Part shown: in pieces, positions 1 to 6,591 of the stretch
Numbering within the stretch: position 1 is the first letter of the stretch
Layout of the letters: each line of letters opens with the position of its first letter
Position numbers and translations under genes: made by a program
The notes under the pieces: model-generated
What the model saw: only the letters and a program-made list of their open reading frames with translations
The model's database searches: none
What the model was told of the DNA's origin: nothing
Assembly (NCBI GenBank): GCA_003453555.1
Contig: DMLA01000023.1
Coordinates: 1 to 19,119 of the forward strand
DNA length: 19,119 bases
Source of the DNA: Chloroflexota bacterium
Lineage (GTDB): Bacteria; Chloroflexota; Anaerolineae; UBA7937
Direction of reading: 5' to 3'

Positions 1-240
1 GCCGAATCTATAGAGGGCAACGCAGAGAAGGAAGGAGCAGTGGCCGTCTTCGTGGGCAACGCCGCCGACCAGATAGGGGAGGTCTTGAGCCTGGCCCCCT
101 TCGACTGGGGGGTGGTAACTATGACTAAGGACCGGGTCTTGGTCTTGGGGCGGGATCAGTTCTGTGCAGGTTTGCTGCTCACGGAGAAGGCGTCACCGGC
201 CATGGTCAGTAGTGAGGCGGCGAAAGTTCTCGCTCCCTAA
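1..240 (+). CDS. Roadblock/LC7-like protein, C-terminal part (5'-truncated)
   Basis: The reading frame is open from the first base of the window and stops at TAA 238-240, so this is the last 79 residues of a gene that starts upstream. The visible part alternates short strands and a helix (VAVFVGNAADQIGEVL, then a GVVTM strand, then CAGLLLTEKASPAMV). This resembles the C-terminal half of Roadblock/LC7 folds, including a GLxLxxxASPAxV ending common in stand-alone bacterial Roadblock proteins. A further Roadblock gene follows 70 bp downstream on the same strand, which supports the call by context. Roadblock proteins usually act as dimeric regulators or scaffolds of small GTPases, and an MglA-like GTPase lies about 1.7 kb downstream. 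The family call rests on half a domain and could be wrong. The start and full length cannot be seen. Confidence 0.55.
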   Translation, partial: AESIEGNAEKEGAVAVFVGNAADQIGEVLSLAPFDWGVVTMTKDRVLVLGRDQFCAGLLLTEKASPAMVSSEAAKVLAP

Positions 241-310
241 ACGACACTCTCCTTTGTCAAATTGAAGGGGCTGACTTGGTCAAGAAACAACTCTTGCAGG
301 AGGGAAGAGA

Positions 311-1099
311 ATGGATCGTATACTCCAAGATGTAAACGGGGTAGTAGGAGTGACGGGTTCCTTCGCCTGCGACGGGGAGGGGGAGGTGTTGGCTCGAGCC
401 TTGCCCAGCGTCTTCGACGGGGCTACCCTCTCCACGGTGGCCCGTATAGCGGCGCAAACCGTCGCCGGATTGGAGACCGCGAGAAGGCGGAAGGTTACTG
501 ATATGGACCTAGTCTATGGCGATGGGAGACTAGTGGTTAAGAACCTGGGGAACGGCTACCTTTGCATCCTCTGCGTGCGCAACATAAACGTGCCTCTCTT
601 AAACCTGACAGCCAACCTGGCTGCCAGGAAACTGAGCGAGAGGTTGAAAGAAGGGAAGAGAAAAACGACCAGATCTGTCGAATCACTCCCCCTTATCTCT
701 GACTTTATCGAAGAGTTGCTGCAGGAGTTTGGAGACAGAGGGTTCGGCCGGGAGAACCTCCTTCAGGTTGTGCAAAAGAGGTTAGAGGGGATGCAGATCC
801 AATACCCTCTTCTGCGAGGTGTAGAGATCGTGGATGGAAGGATGGACCTCTCCTCCCTGGAATCAGCCAGCGATGAGGAAATAAGGGAGTGCCTGGGGCT
901 GCTGCTGGAGGAGATCTATCTCGGTTCTGCAGAGAGGCTGGGGCCCAAGGCCGCGCAATTCAAGTATAGCCAGGCTCGAAACGGTTTCTGGCTTCGGAAT
1001 GAAGAGGCTTGTCAAAGGCTCAATCTAGCCCAAGTGATAAAGGCTATGGGGGAGGAGAAAGGCTCCCCTCCTCTTGCGGGAGTAGAGCTCAAACTCTAA
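311..1099 (+). CDS. Roadblock/LC7 domain protein with an unrecognised C-terminal domain
   Basis: This 262-residue protein has two parts. Residues about 1-115 fit a Roadblock/LC7 domain: an opening helix with GVVGVTGSFACDGEGEVLA, a central helix, then strands (DLVYGDGRLVVKNLGNGYLCILCV) and a last helix (NLTANLAARKL). Residues about 130-262 form a separate, mostly helical, charged region (LPLISDFIEELLQEF, LLLEEIYLGSAERLGPKAAQFKY) that I do not recognise. A stand-alone Roadblock protein is about 115-130 residues, so this one carries an extra domain of similar size. The ATG at 311 is preceded by AGGAGGGA with good spacing, which fixes the start. It is the second gene of the Roadblock/GTPase operon. 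By family knowledge it may bind or regulate the MglA-like GTPase encoded at 1910; this is inference. Confidence 0.75.
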   Translation: MDRILQDVNGVVGVTGSFACDGEGEVLARALPSVFDGATLSTVARIAAQTVAGLETARRRKVTDMDLVYGDGRLVVKNLGNGYLCILCVRNINVPLLNLTANLAARKLSERLKEGKRKTTRSVESLPLISDFIEELLQEFGDRGFGRENLLQVVQKRLEGMQIQYPLLRGVEIVDGRMDLSSLESASDEEIRECLGLLLEEIYLGSAERLGPKAAQFKYSQARNGFWLRNEEACQRLNLAQVIKAMGEEKGSPPLAGVELKL

Positions 1100-1113
1100 G
1101 GGGGACCGTCTCA

Positions 1114-1386
1114 TTGTCTGATATGCCACCTTCTTGGCACAAGATAGCCAAGGCGGCCAAGGAGGTTCTCTACGGTATGACCCTCCACGGTTTCATGCGT
1201 TTCAATCTGCAGCAGAAGGGACATCTCGAGAACCTCCTCATCATCGTGACTTTTGGCGACCTTTTAGGTGTGCCCATCATGCCTCCCTACTATGCCCTGC
1301 GCTTAGTCCCTTATTTTATTCCCCAGATGAAAACCTGGCCTCGGCGCATCCTGCGGGAGAGGGATTTCACCGACTTTTTAGGTTAG
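1114..1386 (+). CDS. Small uncharacterised protein of the Roadblock operon
   Basis: This frame encodes 90 residues from TTG at 1114. An AGGGGGA Shine-Dalgarno lies 9 nt upstream and overlaps the stop of the previous gene. ATG at 1123 is an alternative start, and the frame also runs back into the previous gene. The protein is basic and rather hydrophobic in the middle: a stretch from LENLLIIVTFGDLLGVPI through PPYYALRLVPYF looks like a membrane-associated segment or helical hairpin, followed by a charged tail (RRILRERDFTDFLG). I do not recognise the family. Its place between two Roadblock genes, with short gaps on both sides, argues for a real gene in the same operon. It might tie the Roadblock/GTPase complex to the membrane, but nothing in the sequence proves this. 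Confidence 0.68.
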   Translation: MSDMPPSWHKIAKAAKEVLYGMTLHGFMRFNLQQKGHLENLLIIVTFGDLLGVPIMPPYYALRLVPYFIPQMKTWPRRILRERDFTDFLG

Positions 1387-1413
1387 ATCATCTTGGAGTG
1401 AAGGAGGAGGAGA

Positions 1414-1908
1414 GTGGCTAGCGGTCTCTTTCTAACCGATGCTCAATCCGCCAAGATAGAACGCCATCTGATTCATCTGCATAGTCGTGCACAAGCGATC
1501 TGTACCCTCTTAGCGGACATCAGTGGGCAACTCATCAGTGCGGTGGGGGCGGCACCGGGGACCGATTCGGTGACCCTAGCCGCCCTAGCAGCCAGTAATA
1601 TGGCTGCTACCGCGGAGATGGCTCGGCTGGCGGGCGAGCCCGATTCCTTCTCCTACCTCTTTCATGAAGGTAAGGAACGGAATATCTATATCACCGCCGT
1701 AGGAGATACCTTTCTCTTGGTGATCCTCTTCGACCACTCCAGCCAAATCGGTTGGGTACGCCTCTTAGCCAAAAAGACGGCTCTGGAACTGTTAGAAGTG
1801 GTAGACGAAATCCAAGAAGCCGGAGAATCGCCGGGCACGGTAGTAGATACCGATTTCGGTGAGACTCTGGCTAACCAACTGGATCAGGCCTTCGAAGCCT
1901 GGGACTAG
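1414..1908 (+). CDS. Roadblock/LC7 domain protein
   Basis: The product is 164 residues and starts at GTG 1414, behind a very strong AAGGAGGAGGAGA ribosome site. An N-terminal helix (KIERHLIHLHSRAQAICTLL) leads into the Roadblock strands (ADISGQLISAVGAAPG). Next come an Ala-rich central helix (LAALAASNMAATAEMARLAG), strands around FSYLFHEGKERNIYITAVGDTFLLVILF, and a last helix (GWVRLLAKKTALELLEVVDEI). This is the usual order for the MglB/Roadblock fold. The acidic tail of about 30 residues is extra. Its stop is one base from the GTG start of the MglA-like GTPase, so the two are probably translated in a coupled manner. That makes this the best candidate for the direct MglB-like partner (GTPase activator) of that GTPase; the partnership is inferred from gene order. 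Confidence 0.82.
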   Translation: MASGLFLTDAQSAKIERHLIHLHSRAQAICTLLADISGQLISAVGAAPGTDSVTLAALAASNMAATAEMARLAGEPDSFSYLFHEGKERNIYITAVGDTFLLVILFDHSSQIGWVRLLAKKTALELLEVVDEIQEAGESPGTVVDTDFGETLANQLDQAFEAWD

Positions 1909-1909
1909 C

Positions 1910-2482
1910 GTGTTTATCAACTGGAAGCTACGGGAACTCAACCTGAAGATCGTATATTATGGTCCGCCTCTCAGCGGTAAGACCACCAACTTGGTATATA
2001 TCCATTCCAGGGTCAATCCTCGCCTGAGAGGCGAACTGATCTCTCTGAAGACCAAGGAGGACCGAACCATCTACTTCGATTTCATGCAGATGGAGATGGG
2101 ACGGATAAAGGGTTTCAAGCCCAAATTCAACCTCTATACCGTGCCCGGCCAGGTGATCTACGTCGCCAGCCGCAAGTTGGTCCTACAGGGCGCCGATGGC
2201 GTGATCTATGTGGCCGATTCCCAGGCTGACAAGTTGAGGGCTAACATAGAGACGATGCGGAACCTGGAGGAAAATCTGCGAGAATTGGGGTATAATCCCT
2301 TTGAGATCCCTTTGGTCCTCCAGTTCAACAAACGGGATCTACCAGACGCTATCCCGGTCGAGGTCCTCCGCTCCTACCTAGCCAGAGACGGATGCCCTCA
2401 GTTCGAAGCGGTTGCCATCCGGGGCCAAGGGGTGATCGACACTCTTAAGGCAGCCATCAACCTGGTGGTAGCCCGGATCTAA
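1910..2482 (+). CDS. MglA-like small Ras-family GTPase
   Basis: The 190-residue product matches the bacterial MglA group of small GTPases. The nucleotide-binding motifs are present: P-loop GPPLSGKT at residues 18-25, the switch-II motif TVPGQ at 77-81 (Thr in place of the usual Asp, a known mark of MglA-type proteins), and the base-specificity motif NKRD at 140-143. The opening FINWKLRELNLKIVYYG is also typical. GTG at 1910 is chosen because it starts one base after the stop of the preceding Roadblock gene and gives a family-like N terminus; the frame could run back to 1859 but would then overlap that gene. In Myxococcus, MglA with its Roadblock activator MglB sets cell polarity and drives motility. 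The cellular role here is unknown, and no motility gene is visible in the window. Confidence 0.92.
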   Translation: MFINWKLRELNLKIVYYGPPLSGKTTNLVYIHSRVNPRLRGELISLKTKEDRTIYFDFMQMEMGRIKGFKPKFNLYTVPGQVIYVASRKLVLQGADGVIYVADSQADKLRANIETMRNLEENLRELGYNPFEIPLVLQFNKRDLPDAIPVEVLRSYLARDGCPQFEAVAIRGQGVIDTLKAAINLVVARI

Positions 2483-2497
2483 GTTGGAGGGAGAGGC

Positions 2498-2875
2498 GTG
2501 GAGAAGGAGCAACCCCAAACGGTTTTTGAGGAGGTTCTACATCGGATGAACGAGGCTGGGGGTTTCGAAGCCTCGGTCCTGGCTAGTGGTGACGGCTTGC
2601 CTATCGCTACCGCTCCCTCCGATTATAACTTCCAGACCATTGCGGCTATGGTAGCGGTCTTAGCCAGCGCGGCGGGGGAGACCCAGTCGAGGGTTGGCCT
2701 GGGCCAGTTAGACGAGGTCTCCGTCCTGGCCGATGACCGTATCCGCTTGGTATGTCGCTATTTCACCACCGGTGGAGAAGAGTTCATATTGGCTGTGGTC
2801 GTCCCTCCTAACGGCTACTACCGCCGGGCCACTAATAGCGCCATTCGAGAGATCAGACGGGCTTGGCATAGTTAG
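2498..2875 (+). CDS. Roadblock/LC7 domain protein
   Basis: This 125-residue protein is close to the size of a minimal Roadblock/LC7 domain. It shows the full order: helix FEEVLHRMNEAG, strand pair with the turn ASGDGLPIATAPS, a central helix FQTIAAMVAVLASAAGETQSRV, strands EVSVLADDRIRLVCRYFTTGG and FILAVVVPPNGYYRRA, and a final helix. GTG at 2498 is preceded by TTGGAGGGAGAG and lies 15 bp after the GTPase stop. It is the last gene of the operon; a hairpin terminator follows about 20 bp later. It differs clearly from the other Roadblock proteins here, so the operon holds several diverged members rather than recent copies. It likely forms homo- or heterodimers that bind the GTPase or each other. 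Confidence 0.85.
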   Translation: MEKEQPQTVFEEVLHRMNEAGGFEASVLASGDGLPIATAPSDYNFQTIAAMVAVLASAAGETQSRVGLGQLDEVSVLADDRIRLVCRYFTTGGEEFILAVVVPPNGYYRRATNSAIREIRRAWHS

Positions 2876-2893
2876 TCAATTGGGCCACGGGGT

Positions 2894-2927
2894 AGAAGGT
2901 CCCGACCGATGGTCGGGATCTTTGCTT
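2894..2927 (+). terminator. Hairpin terminator of the Roadblock/GTPase operon
   Basis: CCCGACC (2901-2907) and GGTCGGG (2911-2917) are a perfect 7-bp inverted repeat around the loop GAT. Flanking AAGGT and ATCTT extend the stem with A-T and G-U pairs. A short T-rich run (TCTTTGCTT) follows. It sits 19-25 bp after the stop of the last Roadblock gene. The T tract is weak, and it runs into the -35 box of the next promoter. Confidence 0.7.
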
Positions 2928-2950
2928 GCACCGCCTTTCCCTGGTATAAT
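2922..2950 (+). promoter_or_regulatory. Sigma70-type promoter of the PBP gene
   Basis: A perfect TATAAT -10 box lies at 2945-2950. TTGCTT at 2922-2927 is a partial -35 box, with an ideal 17-bp spacer. The ATG of the PBP gene lies only 9 nt after the -10 box. The predicted transcription start therefore leaves a leader of just a few nucleotides, with no Shine-Dalgarno. Confidence 0.8.
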
Positions 2951-2959
2951 GGGGCAGAA

Positions 2960-5062
2960 ATGAAACGCCTGCTTCTTTTGGCTACCCTTTTCGTCTTAGC
3001 GGTATCTTGCCAAGGCTCCTTCACCCCAGAGGCTACTCCCAGCCCCACGCCCCCCAAGCCCTCTCCCCACCCCGTCGCCGAGGCGTTCCTCGCCGCCTGG
3101 GAGGAAAGGGCCTATACCTCCATGTACGGCTTTCTCTCCTCGCCTTCAAAGGCGACTGTCAGCGAGGAGAAGTTCATAGAGCGGTACGAGGGGGTCATGA
3201 AAGAGGCCACGGTCACCTCCCTCTCCGTCGAAGTCACGAGGGTCGAAGAGAAGGGCACGAAGGCGGAGGCTAGGTTTCTAGTAACGCTACGCACCGTTCT
3301 TTTGGGCGAGTTTCTGGTGGAGAACACCTTGCCTCTCGTTTGGGAAGAGGGATGGAAGGTAGAATGGTCGCCCTCTCTTATCTTCCCCGATCTGAGCGAT
3401 GAGAATTTGGTCTATCTAGAAAGGGAACTCCCCGCCAGGGCCAATATCTATGCCCGGAACGGAGAGCCCTTGGCCATCGAAGGGGCTCTAGTAGTGGTGG
3501 GGGTCATACCGGGCCAAATCCAAGATGAACCCCGGCTCCTTTCGGAGTTGAGTCGCATCCTGGGGATGAGCCAGGGGGAGATAAGCGAAAAGTATCACAC
3601 CGTGGGCATACAGCCCCACTGGTGGGTACCCATCGGGGATATCACCTTCGAGGAGAGCATCGAGTATAGGGAAACCCTCTCTTCCTTGGCCGGGGTATCC
3701 CTGCGGGAGAAGCCGATAAGGACCTACCCCCAGGGGACCGTGGCGGCCCATATCGTGGGGTATGTGGGGGAGATCGATCAAGAGGAATTGGCCTCGCTCT
3801 CCGATGAAGGGTATCGAGATGGCGACAGGGTGGGCAAGACCGGCCTGGAGCGGTGGGGGGAGGGATACCTGGCTGGCCGGATGGGAGGGGTTCTCTCCGT
3901 CGTCACCCCTCAAGGGGAGGTAGTGAAGGTGATCAGGGAGTACCTCGCCCGCCCCAGCCGCAGCATCTACACTACGATAGATCTAGGTCTGCAGAGGGTG
4001 GCGGAGGAAGCGTTGGGCGATAAGACCGGGGCTATCGTGGCCTTGGACCCCTATAGCGGCGAGATCCTGGCTATGGTAAGCCATCCCACCTTCGACCCCA
4101 ACCCCCTGATTCGAGGATTGGACGCCAGCGAGTGGCAGGCTCTCCTAGGGGACCCTGGACGACCCTTGCTCAACAGAGCCACCCAGGGAGCCTATCCCAC
4201 CGGCTCCGTCTTCAAGATAGTGACCGCCGCGGCGGCGCTCACGGCGCCGCCGGAGGGAGCAGGCTTCGACCCTTCGTTCACTATCCAATGCACCGGCTCC
4301 TGGCGAGCGCCATGGGGTCGGGTCTATACCGACTGGGCCGCTCATGGCCCTAGGGATTTCTTCTGGGCGATCGTCCGCTCCTGCGACGTCTTCTTCTTCC
4401 AGATGGGGTTGAGCCTGAATAGCGTAGACCCTTGGTTGCTACCCAGGTTCGGGCACAAACTGGGCTTTGGGGAACTGACGGGCATAGAGGTGGACGAGAC
4501 GGAGGGGCTCGTCCCCGACCCCGCATGGAAGGAGGTGGGGTTCACCGGCGTGGGGAACCCCTTCTGGGTGCCAGGCGACGCGGTGAACTTGGCCGTGGGA
4601 CAGGGGGACCTTCTGGCTACCCCCCTCCAGGTAGCCAACATGATGGCCGCCATAGCCAACGGGGGCACACTCTATCGGCCCCATCTGGTGCTTCGTCTAG
4701 GAGCCACACCCAGGGGGGAAGAAGAGGTCTTCGAGCCAGCGGAGATAGGCAAACTGCCCCTTTCGCCTGAGGATCTGCAACTGATCCAGGAGGCTATGCG
4801 AGAGGTGGCTATGAACCCCCGGGGGACGGCTTACTACACCTTCAAAGATTCCCCCTTCCCGGTGGCGGGGAAGACGGGGACGGCGGAGGCCCCTCCGGGG
4901 AACCCCCACGCCTGGTTCGCGGGATATGCCCCTGCCGATGACCCCCAGATAGCGGTGGCGGTAGTGGTGGAGCACGGCGGCGAGGGCTCCGTCGCTGCGG
5001 CACCTATCTTGCGCAAAGTAGTGGAGGCGTATCTTTTGCCTCCTGAGACAGAGAGCGATTAG
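2960..5062 (+). CDS. Class B penicillin-binding protein (transpeptidase), lipoprotein-type N terminus
   Basis: This 700-residue protein is a peptidoglycan DD-transpeptidase of the PBP2/MecA-like class. The three active-site motifs are visible: SVFK at 416-419 (nucleophile Ser416), SCD at 474-476 (the SxN-like motif with Asp as third residue) and KTG at 638-640. The order is: a short hydrophobic signal with a lipobox-like LAVSC (Cys17), a Thr/Pro-rich linker, an NTF2-like domain about 35-145 as in the MecA N-terminal family, a dimerisation region about 150-340, and the transpeptidase domain about 370-690. ATG 2960 is chosen over the in-frame ATG 2909 because it gives a clean signal peptide and 2909 lies upstream of the -10 box. 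It would cross-link cell-wall peptides outside the membrane, anchored by lipid or by the signal. It is the first gene of its transcript, 23 bp before ychF. Confidence 0.9.
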   Translation: MKRLLLLATLFVLAVSCQGSFTPEATPSPTPPKPSPHPVAEAFLAAWEERAYTSMYGFLSSPSKATVSEEKFIERYEGVMKEATVTSLSVEVTRVEEKGTKAEARFLVTLRTVLLGEFLVENTLPLVWEEGWKVEWSPSLIFPDLSDENLVYLERELPARANIYARNGEPLAIEGALVVVGVIPGQIQDEPRLLSELSRILGMSQGEISEKYHTVGIQPHWWVPIGDITFEESIEYRETLSSLAGVSLREKPIRTYPQGTVAAHIVGYVGEIDQEELASLSDEGYRDGDRVGKTGLERWGEGYLAGRMGGVLSVVTPQGEVVKVIREYLARPSRSIYTTIDLGLQRVAEEALGDKTGAIVALDPYSGEILAMVSHPTFDPNPLIRGLDASEWQALLGDPGRPLLNRATQGAYPTGSVFKIVTAAAALTAPPEGAGFDPSFTIQCTGSWRAPWGRVYTDWAAHGPRDFFWAIVRSCDVFFFQMGLSLNSVDPWLLPRFGHKLGFGELTGIEVDETEGLVPDPAWKEVGFTGVGNPFWVPGDAVNLAVGQGDLLATPLQVANMMAAIANGGTLYRPHLVLRLGATPRGEEEVFEPAEIGKLPLSPEDLQLIQEAMREVAMNPRGTAYYTFKDSPFPVAGKTGTAEAPPGNPHAWFAGYAPADDPQIAVAVVVEHGGEGSVAAAPILRKVVEAYLLPPETESD

Positions 5063-5085
5063 CCTACTTTTAGAAAGGGCCCAGA

Positions 5086-6204
5086 ATGGCTCTTCAAATC
5101 GGCTTAATCGGTTTGCCCAATGTGGGTAAGACTACGCTTTTCAACGCCCTCACTGGGGCCAGGGCCCCGGTGGCCCCCTACCCTTTCACCACTCTTGATC
5201 GGAATGTGGGGGTGGCCACCGTCCCCGATGAACGGCTGGAAAAGATCGCCGCCCTGGTGAACCCAGAGGAGATCGTACCCACCACCATCGAGTTCGTGGA
5301 TATCGCTGGCCTAGTGAAGGGGGCCAGCCAGGGGGAAGGGCTGGGCAACCAGTTCTTGGGACATATCCGCGACGTGGATGCGGTCTGCATGGTGGTACGC
5401 TGCTTCTCCGCCGCCGACATCCCTCACGTGACCCCAGAACTGGACCCCAAAGATGATATTGAGGTGGTGGGGTTGGAGTTGGCTCTGGCGGATCTAGCCA
5501 CCGTGGCGAGGCGGCTGGAGAAATTGAGACGTCAAGTGAAAGGGGGTAAGGGGGAGTACGAGGAGGAACTTGAGTTGTTGGAGCGCCTTCACGAGGCCCT
5601 AAGCCAAGGCAGGCAAATACGTAAGTTGCCCTTAAACGCGGAGGAGAAGGAGATACTGAGACCTTTGAACCTACTCACCAGCAAACCCAGATTATACGTG
5701 GCCAATGTGGATGAAGAGATGCTCCCCTCTGGGAACGAGTTAGCGGCAGCAGTGAAAGAGTCGGCCGATGCTGAAGTGATCGTTCTCTGTGCCGAGTTGG
5801 AGGCGGAACTCCTGGAGTGGTCCCAGGAAGAAGCCCAAGCCTACAGGGAGGAGTTGGGGCTTGAGGAGCCGGGACTCAACCGCCTTATCGAGGCCAGTTA
5901 CCGGCTCCTCGACCTAGTCACCTTTTTCACCACCACCGGAGGCCGCGAGGTCCGCGCTTGGACGGTACCACGAGGCACCCCCGCGGTGGAGGCCGCGGGG
6001 AAGATCCATAGCGATATGAAGAAAGGCTTCATCCGGGCCGAAATCATATCGTACGAAGATCTCATGAAGGCTGGTTCCTTTGCCCGGGCTCGAGAGAGGG
6101 GACTCTTGCGTCTAGAGGGGCGCGATTACCAGATACGAGAGGGAGACATCGTCCATATCCGATTTCACCTCACCTCTAGCCTTGCCCAGACGGGGTGTCC
6201 ATGA
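5086..6204 (+). CDS. ychF: Redox-regulated ATPase YchF (Obg/TRAFAC family)
   Basis: The 372-residue protein matches YchF along its full length. It has the P-loop GLPNVGKT at residues 9-16, the PYPFTT switch region, and the G3-type DIAGLVKGASQGEGLGNQFL segment. NVDEE near residue 207 replaces the NKxD motif; this substitution is why the family prefers ATP to GTP. A central coiled-coil helical domain lies about 130-200, and a C-terminal TGS domain covers about 275-363 (SYEDLMKAGSFARARERG, ending GDIVHIRF). About nine extra residues follow the usual family end. YchF binds ribosomes and affects stress responses and translation. ATG 5086 follows a weak AAAGGG site, 23 bp after the PBP stop, so it is probably co-transcribed with it. 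Its stop codon overlaps the promoter of the rpsF operon. Confidence 0.96.
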   Translation: MALQIGLIGLPNVGKTTLFNALTGARAPVAPYPFTTLDRNVGVATVPDERLEKIAALVNPEEIVPTTIEFVDIAGLVKGASQGEGLGNQFLGHIRDVDAVCMVVRCFSAADIPHVTPELDPKDDIEVVGLELALADLATVARRLEKLRRQVKGGKGEYEEELELLERLHEALSQGRQIRKLPLNAEEKEILRPLNLLTSKPRLYVANVDEEMLPSGNELAAAVKESADAEVIVLCAELEAELLEWSQEEAQAYREELGLEEPGLNRLIEASYRLLDLVTFFTTTGGREVRAWTVPRGTPAVEAAGKIHSDMKKGFIRAEIISYEDLMKAGSFARARERGLLRLEGRDYQIREGDIVHIRFHLTSSLAQTGCP

Positions 6205-6210
6205 TATAAT
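6182..6210 (+). promoter_or_regulatory. Promoter of the rpsF-ssb-rpsR operon
   Basis: TATAAT at 6205-6210 is a perfect -10 box and is preceded by TGA, giving an extended -10 (TGnTATAAT). TTGCCC at 6182-6187 is a partial -35 box with a 17-bp spacer. The TGA of the extended -10 is also the ychF stop codon (6202-6204), so the promoter is embedded in the end of ychF. Predicted transcription starts near 6217 and leaves a leader of about 60 nt. Confidence 0.82.
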
Positions 6211-6234
6211 TTGCCCTTGTTGATAACCTTTCTG

Positions 6235-6271
6235 CTCCGAGGTGGACTCGGGGCAAACCCGTGGAAAGGAG
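6235..6271 (+). promoter_or_regulatory. Candidate structured leader of rpsF
   Basis: The rpsF leader contains two short hairpins that share bases. CCGAG (6237-6241) can pair with CTCGG (6247-6251), or CGGG (6249-6252) can pair with CCCG (6258-6261). The Shine-Dalgarno GAAAGGAG follows at 6264-6271. In many bacteria the S6:S18 complex binds a structured rpsF leader and represses its own operon. Whether this leader is such a site is inference; I cannot match it to the known consensus with certainty. Confidence 0.35.
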
Positions 6272-6277
6272 ATTAGA

Positions 6278-6559
6278 TTGAGAGAGTACGAGTTAGTCTA
6301 CATCGTTCGCCCTGATGTAGAAGAGGAGGCTCTAGAAGAGATAAGCAAGAAGGTCGATCGGGTTGTGACCGGTAACGGCGGGCAGGTAACGGAAGTGAAA
6401 CGTTGGGGCAAACGCCGCCTAGCCTACCCCATCCAGAAGTTGAAGGAGGGGTACTATGTATTGAATCGAATCCAGTTGGAACCCCAGATGTTGAAGGAGG
6501 TGGAGAGAAATCTAACCTTATCGGAGGAGATCATTCGCTATCTAATAGTGCGGGTCTAG
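6278..6559 (+). CDS. rpsF: 30S ribosomal protein S6
   Basis: The product is 93 residues, the usual size for S6, and begins with the family-typical REYELVYIVRP. Further signature segments are WGKRRLAYPIQKLKEGYYVL and the ending IIRYLIVRV. S6 pairs with S18 in the central domain of the 30S subunit. TTG 6278 is chosen as start because GAAAGGAG lies 6 nt upstream and the N terminus then aligns with S6. An in-frame GTG at 6242 would add 12 residues and falls inside the leader hairpins. The gene leads the conserved rpsF-ssb-rpsR order. Confidence 0.96.
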   Translation: MREYELVYIVRPDVEEEALEEISKKVDRVVTGNGGQVTEVKRWGKRRLAYPIQKLKEGYYVLNRIQLEPQMLKEVERNLTLSEEIIRYLIVRV

Positions 6560-6591
6560 AGAGGCGGGTTTGAGGAAAGGAGTGTACAGGG

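Noticed and set aside
1134..1421. 95-residue overlapping frame in the small-protein region
   Set aside because: It overlaps the frame with the better ribosome site and ends inside the next gene; its His/Pro/Ser-rich content looks like a shadow.
2909..2959. N-terminal extension of the PBP from ATG 2909
   Set aside because: This ATG lies inside the terminator hairpin and upstream of the -35 and -10 boxes; starting at 2960 gives a clean lipoprotein signal.
3488..3913. 141-residue open frame on the minus strand in the PBP gene
   Set aside because: It is antisense to the dimerisation region of an intact PBP, rich in Pro/Gly/His as shadows of GC-rich genes are.
5071..5085. TAGAAA 9 nt before the ychF ATG as another leaderless promoter
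   Set aside because: It lacks the final T of a -10 box, no -35 is seen and the gene is only 23 bp after the PBP stop, so read-through is more likely.
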